Below, in pieces: positions 6,077 through 7,593 of a stretch of 7,593 nucleotides of DNA. The position numbers were made by a program, and so were the translations under genes. Origin of the DNA: WHTB01 sp050699035 (lineage in GTDB: Bacteria > Actinomycetota > Actinomycetes > Propionibacteriales > Nocardioidaceae); NCBI GenBank assembly GCA_050699035.1, contig JBOHDE010000196.1, forward strand, positions 1 to 7,593. Direction: 5' to 3'. Under the pieces are notes generated by a model. That model ran no database searches, was not told where the DNA came from, and was given only the letters and a program-made list of their open reading frames with translations. Each line of letters opens with the position of its first letter. Position 1 is the first letter of the stretch.

Positions 6077-6089
6077 CTCGTCACCACAA
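6060..6089 (-). promoter_or_regulatory. Promoter of the ABC ATPase, predicted leaderless
   Basis: Reading the minus strand, TAACCT (6065-6060) fits TAnnnT and is followed by 6 nt and then GTG at 6053, placing the -10 at exactly -12 to -7 if transcription starts at the start codon. TTGTGG (6089-6084) is a plausible -35 with an 18-bp spacer. No ribosome binding site is available between -10 and GTG, which agrees with leaderless translation. Confidence 0.65.
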
Positions 6090-6098
6090 ACTCAGGCG

Positions 6099-6251
6099 TC
6101 AGGAGTCGGACAGCTCCTCGAGCGCCGCCTTCGCTGCGGCGAGCTCGGTCTGGGCCAGCACGATGAGGTCCTCGAGGCCACGGGCACCGAAGCGGTCGCG
6201 GACATGCTGCACGGAGTCGACGATGATCGGGTCAGGTGCATGCTCGGTCAT
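6099..6251 (-). CDS. Small 50-aa protein, function unknown
   Basis: A 51-codon frame including TGA, encoding a 50-aa acidic protein beginning MTEHAPDPIIVDSVQHV. The start ATG at 6251 is preceded by AGGA (6260-6263 on this strand) at a good 8-nt spacing. Codon use is typical of the neighbouring genes, mostly C or G at third positions. After a short polar N-terminus there are two likely helices: about 11-22 (VDSVQHVRDRFG) and 25-47 (GLEDLIVLAQTEL then an Ala/Glu/Leu-rich stretch), amphipathic and perhaps a short helical hairpin or coiled coil. No signal peptide or membrane segment is present. It ends 45 bp before the ABC ATPase start on the same strand, upstream of the iron box, so it is probably not under that promoter; it is divergent from the AraC-type regulator. 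I do not recognise a characterised family. Confidence 0.75.
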   Translation of the reverse strand: MTEHAPDPIIVDSVQHVRDRFGARGLEDLIVLAQTELAAAKAALEELSDS

Positions 6252-6259
6252 CTCATCGA

Positions 6260-6263
6260 TCCT
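6260..6263 (-). promoter_or_regulatory. Ribosome binding site of the 50-aa protein gene
   Basis: AGGA on the minus strand, 8 nt before the ATG at 6251. It supports translation of this small gene and fixes its start; another ATG at 6256 is out of frame and too close to the site. Confidence 0.55.
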
Positions 6264-6319
6264 GTCAGAGACCGAGGTTCGTGATGGCGCGCAGTCGGTC
6301 GGCGTGTCTACGGTGGCCG

Positions 6320-6326
6320 AAGGAGG
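6320..6326 (+). promoter_or_regulatory. Strong ribosome binding site deciding the AraC-type regulator start
   Basis: AAGGAGG, a near-complete anti-16S match, lies 8 nt before the ATG at 6335. It shows translation starts there and not at the in-frame ATG at 6236, whose extra 33 residues are basic, low quality and overlap the divergent small gene. Confidence 0.85.
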
Positions 6327-6334
6327 GCCCGCCG

Positions 6335-7204
6335 ATGACCCAGCCGACGACCCAGCCGTGCGACGACGAGCAGCCGGCCGCCGAGATGGTGCGCTGGCGG
6401 ACGGTCGACGCGCTGCGCGGGCTCGTCGACCACTACGACGGCTACGCGTTCGCTGACGCTCCGCCGGGCACCCACCGTGGACTGCCGTCGCGCTACCTCA
6501 CGGTCGTGCTGACCCTCGACACCCCGCTCACCATGACGGCACTCCCTGACCCGCTGCAGACTCCCGGCAGCTACGACGCCTTGGTCGGCGGCCTGCACTC
6601 TCGGCCGGCCGGGATCGCGATGGGCGGCCGCAACTCCGGCATCCAGCTGGCTCTGACACCGGCCGGCGCCCGCGCGTTGCTCGGTCGACCGGCCGCCGAG
6701 CTCGGCGAGACGGTGCTGCCGCTGTCCGACGTACTCGGGGCCGATGCCGAGCGGCTGCTCGACCGGCTCCGTGCGGCGTCCGGGTGGGCCGCGCGGTTCC
6801 GCCTGCTCGACCAGGAGCTGGCGAGCCGGATCGTCGACCGGCCAGCGACGGTGCGTCCCGAGGTCGCGTGGGCGTGGGACCGCCTGCTGATCCGGCGAGG
6901 TTCGACGCCGGTCACCGCGCTCGCCGCCGAGGTCGGGTGGAGCCGACGCCACCTGACCGCCCGCTTCGAGCGTGAGTACGGGCTTACCCCCAAGGTGACC
7001 GCACGGGTGCTCCGGTTCGAGAGCAGCGTCGACCGGCTGCGCGCCTCTCCGCACCGTCGGCTCGCCGATGTCGCCGCCGAGTGCGGCTACGCCGACCAGG
7101 CCCACATGACCCGCGAGTGGCACGGACTCGCCGGGTGTCCGCCCTCGACCTGGCTGGCCGAGGAGTTCGCATACGTCCAGGTCGGGCACGCCGAGATCGG
7201 CTGA
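6335..7204 (+). CDS. AraC/XylS-family transcriptional regulator
   Basis: A 289-aa cytoplasmic DNA-binding regulator. The C-terminal third carries both AraC helix-turn-helix units: TPVTALAAEVGWSRRHLTAR (191-210) followed by FEREYGLTPK, then RRLADVAAECGYADQAHMTR (241-260) followed by EWHGLAGCPPSTW. The conserved GY(A/S)DQAHxxREW pattern marks the second unit. The N-terminal 170 residues have PSRYLTVVLTLD (51-62), GGLHSRPAGIAMGG (85-98) and LTPAGARALLGRPAAEL (107-123), like the sensory domain of many actinobacterial AraC proteins annotated DUF6597-like. There is no membrane segment. The start at 6335 is fixed by AAGGAGG. The gene is divergent from the 50-aa protein gene, 83 bp apart, and is followed by a repeat-bearing intergenic region. 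Ligand and targets cannot be read; the divergent small gene or the downstream secreted protein are possible targets, by position only. Confidence 0.92.
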   Translation: MTQPTTQPCDDEQPAAEMVRWRTVDALRGLVDHYDGYAFADAPPGTHRGLPSRYLTVVLTLDTPLTMTALPDPLQTPGSYDALVGGLHSRPAGIAMGGRNSGIQLALTPAGARALLGRPAAELGETVLPLSDVLGADAERLLDRLRAASGWAARFRLLDQELASRIVDRPATVRPEVAWAWDRLLIRRGSTPVTALAAEVGWSRRHLTARFEREYGLTPKVTARVLRFESSVDRLRASPHRRLADVAAECGYADQAHMTREWHGLAGCPPSTWLAEEFAYVQVGHAEIG

Positions 7205-7221
7205 GCCCGCCGAAGGCAGCC

Positions 7222-7245
7222 GACATACGCGCAACCTCGACGCGA
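7222..7245 (+). repeat. 24-bp direct repeat, copy 1
   Basis: The unit starts GACATACGCGCAACC and ends CGACGCGA. It is identical over 24 bp to copy 2 and begins 18 nt after the AraC-type regulator stop codon. The copy-to-copy period is 32 bp, about three helical turns, so a protein would meet both copies on the same DNA face. Confidence 0.9.
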
Positions 7246-7253
7246 GGATCTGG

Positions 7254-7277
7254 GACATACGCGCAACCTCGACGCGA
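7254..7277 (+). repeat. 24-bp direct repeat, copy 2
   Basis: Identical to copy 1, separated by 8 bp (GGATCTGG). Its core CGCGCAACC (7259-7267) can also pair with the inverted arm at 7288-7296. Confidence 0.9.
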
Positions 7278-7296
7278 AGGGCGGGAGGGTTGCGCG
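7259..7296 (+). terminator. Inverted repeat after the AraC-type regulator, possible terminator
   Basis: CGCGCAACC (7259-7267) is the exact reverse complement of GGTTGCGCG (7288-7296); two more pairs (TC with GA) can form with one bulged G, leaving a loop of about 14-17 nt. The stem is GC-rich and lies about 55 nt after the regulator stop. There is no T-run, so it could be a terminator of the actinobacterial kind or an operator half-site pair. Confidence 0.4.
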
Positions 7297-7414
7297 GAAC
7301 GGATGAGGTGGCCTCGGCCGTTCGGGCGGACACACATCGGGTCGTGCTAGTTCGTTCAGTCCGTCCTCCGCCGAACCGCCATGCCGAGGTCTCGGTCGCC
7401 CGCACCATCGGACG

Positions 7415-7593
7415 ATGACCTCATACCGACCTCTGAAGACCGCCGTCCTGGCCAGCATTGTGTCCGTGCTGTGCGCCCTGATCAGCAGCAGCCCGACCAG
7501 CGCGGCTACCGACAGCCCGACCGCCCGCGGCAGCGTGTGGTCCTACCGCTTCATCACCAAGGCGTGGAACGGCAACCCCGCCCGCTGGAACCC
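7415..7593 (+). CDS. Secreted protein N-terminus, possible matrixin-like metalloprotease, cut by window end
   Basis: An open frame of 59 full codons runs off the window. It starts with a clear signal peptide: polar/basic MTSYRPLK, hydrophobic core about 9-23, and likely cleavage after SAA (29-31). Cys20 is not in a lipobox. The mature start, VWSYRFITKAWNGNPARWNP (41-60, the last residue from the partial CC codon), resembles the beginning of actinobacterial secreted matrixin-type zinc proteases, where a G-x-P-x-RWNPC segment precedes the fold. The zinc motif HExxHxxGxxH would lie well beyond the window, so the assignment is inference from this short block. The ATG at 7415 has no clear ribosome binding site; it is chosen because it gives a well-formed signal peptide. 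That the gene exists and is exported is fairly likely. Confidence 0.6.
   Translation, partial: MTSYRPLKTAVLASIVSVLCALISSSPTSAATDSPTARGSVWSYRFITKAWNGNPARWN

Larger units (their letters stand above)
7205..7414. other. Intergenic region of about 210 bp with direct and inverted repeats
   Basis: No gene is supported here. The first 92 bp hold a perfect pair of 24-bp repeats and one inverted copy of their core; the rest (about 7297-7414) is ordinary GC-rich sequence with no convincing -35/-10 or ribosome binding site. It must contain the end of the regulator transcript and probably the promoter of the secreted-protein gene. Confidence 0.6.

Noticed and set aside
6301..6320. TACGGT at 6309-6314 as the -10 of the AraC-type gene
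   Set aside because: It fits TAnnnT, but transcription would start inside the ribosome binding site and there is no -35 at suitable spacing.
6236..6334. Longer N-terminus for the AraC-type regulator
   Set aside because: AAGGAGG at 6320-6326 fixes the start at 6335; the extension would overlap the divergent small gene's start.
6308..7408. 366-codon open frame on the minus strand opposite the AraC-type regulator
   Set aside because: The plus frame has two clear helix-turn-helix units and a strong ribosome binding site; the minus frame is a compositional shadow.

Overview
The window is GC-rich DNA from an actinomycete. The evidence is a strong G/C preference at third codon positions, the M. 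tuberculosis-like GQDPYPTPGH motif in uracil-DNA glycosylase, a DtxR/IdeR-type iron box, candidate leaderless promoters with TAnnnT -10 elements, and several protein families typical of Streptomyces, Nocardioides or Kribbella-type genomes. The genus cannot be fixed from the sequence. I see no rRNA, tRNA, CRISPR array, insertion sequence or phage gene; it looks like chromosomal housekeeping and accessory DNA.

Left block, plus strand (1-3669): the C-terminal part of trehalose-6-phosphate synthase (otsA, cut by the window start), then 3 bp later a PhaC-like alpha/beta hydrolase with a serine nucleophile. After 28 bp comes uracil-DNA glycosylase (ung), probably with its own near-leaderless promoter. 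It overlaps by one base (TGATG) a FetB/UPF0014-family membrane permease that has no ATPase beside it.

Middle (3670-5213): a plus-strand secreted HNH nuclease with an EF-hand-like acidic loop. It converges with, and overlaps by 17 bp, a minus-strand pair of four-helix membrane proteins whose genes overlap each other by 14 bp.

Iron-linked block, minus strand (5214-6251): a siderophore-type (FecE/FepC-like) ABC ATPase starting at GTG. A DtxR/IdeR box overlaps its -10 element, and the -10 lies exactly 6 nt from the start codon, so the mRNA is predicted to be leaderless and iron-repressed. The two membrane proteins lie downstream on the same strand and may belong to the same transcript. No siderophore permease or binding protein is present. 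Upstream is a 50-codon small-protein gene with a good ribosome binding site.

Right block, plus strand (6335-7593): an AraC-family regulator divergent from the small gene; an intergenic region of about 210 bp with a perfect 24-bp direct repeat (32-bp period) and an inverted copy of its core; and the N-terminus of a secreted protein, possibly a matrixin-like metalloprotease, cut by the window end.

Most notable points: the iron-box/leaderless architecture controlling an orphan ABC ATPase with two unknown membrane proteins, the small protein beside it, and the 24-bp repeat pair. None of these proves a new system from sequence alone.
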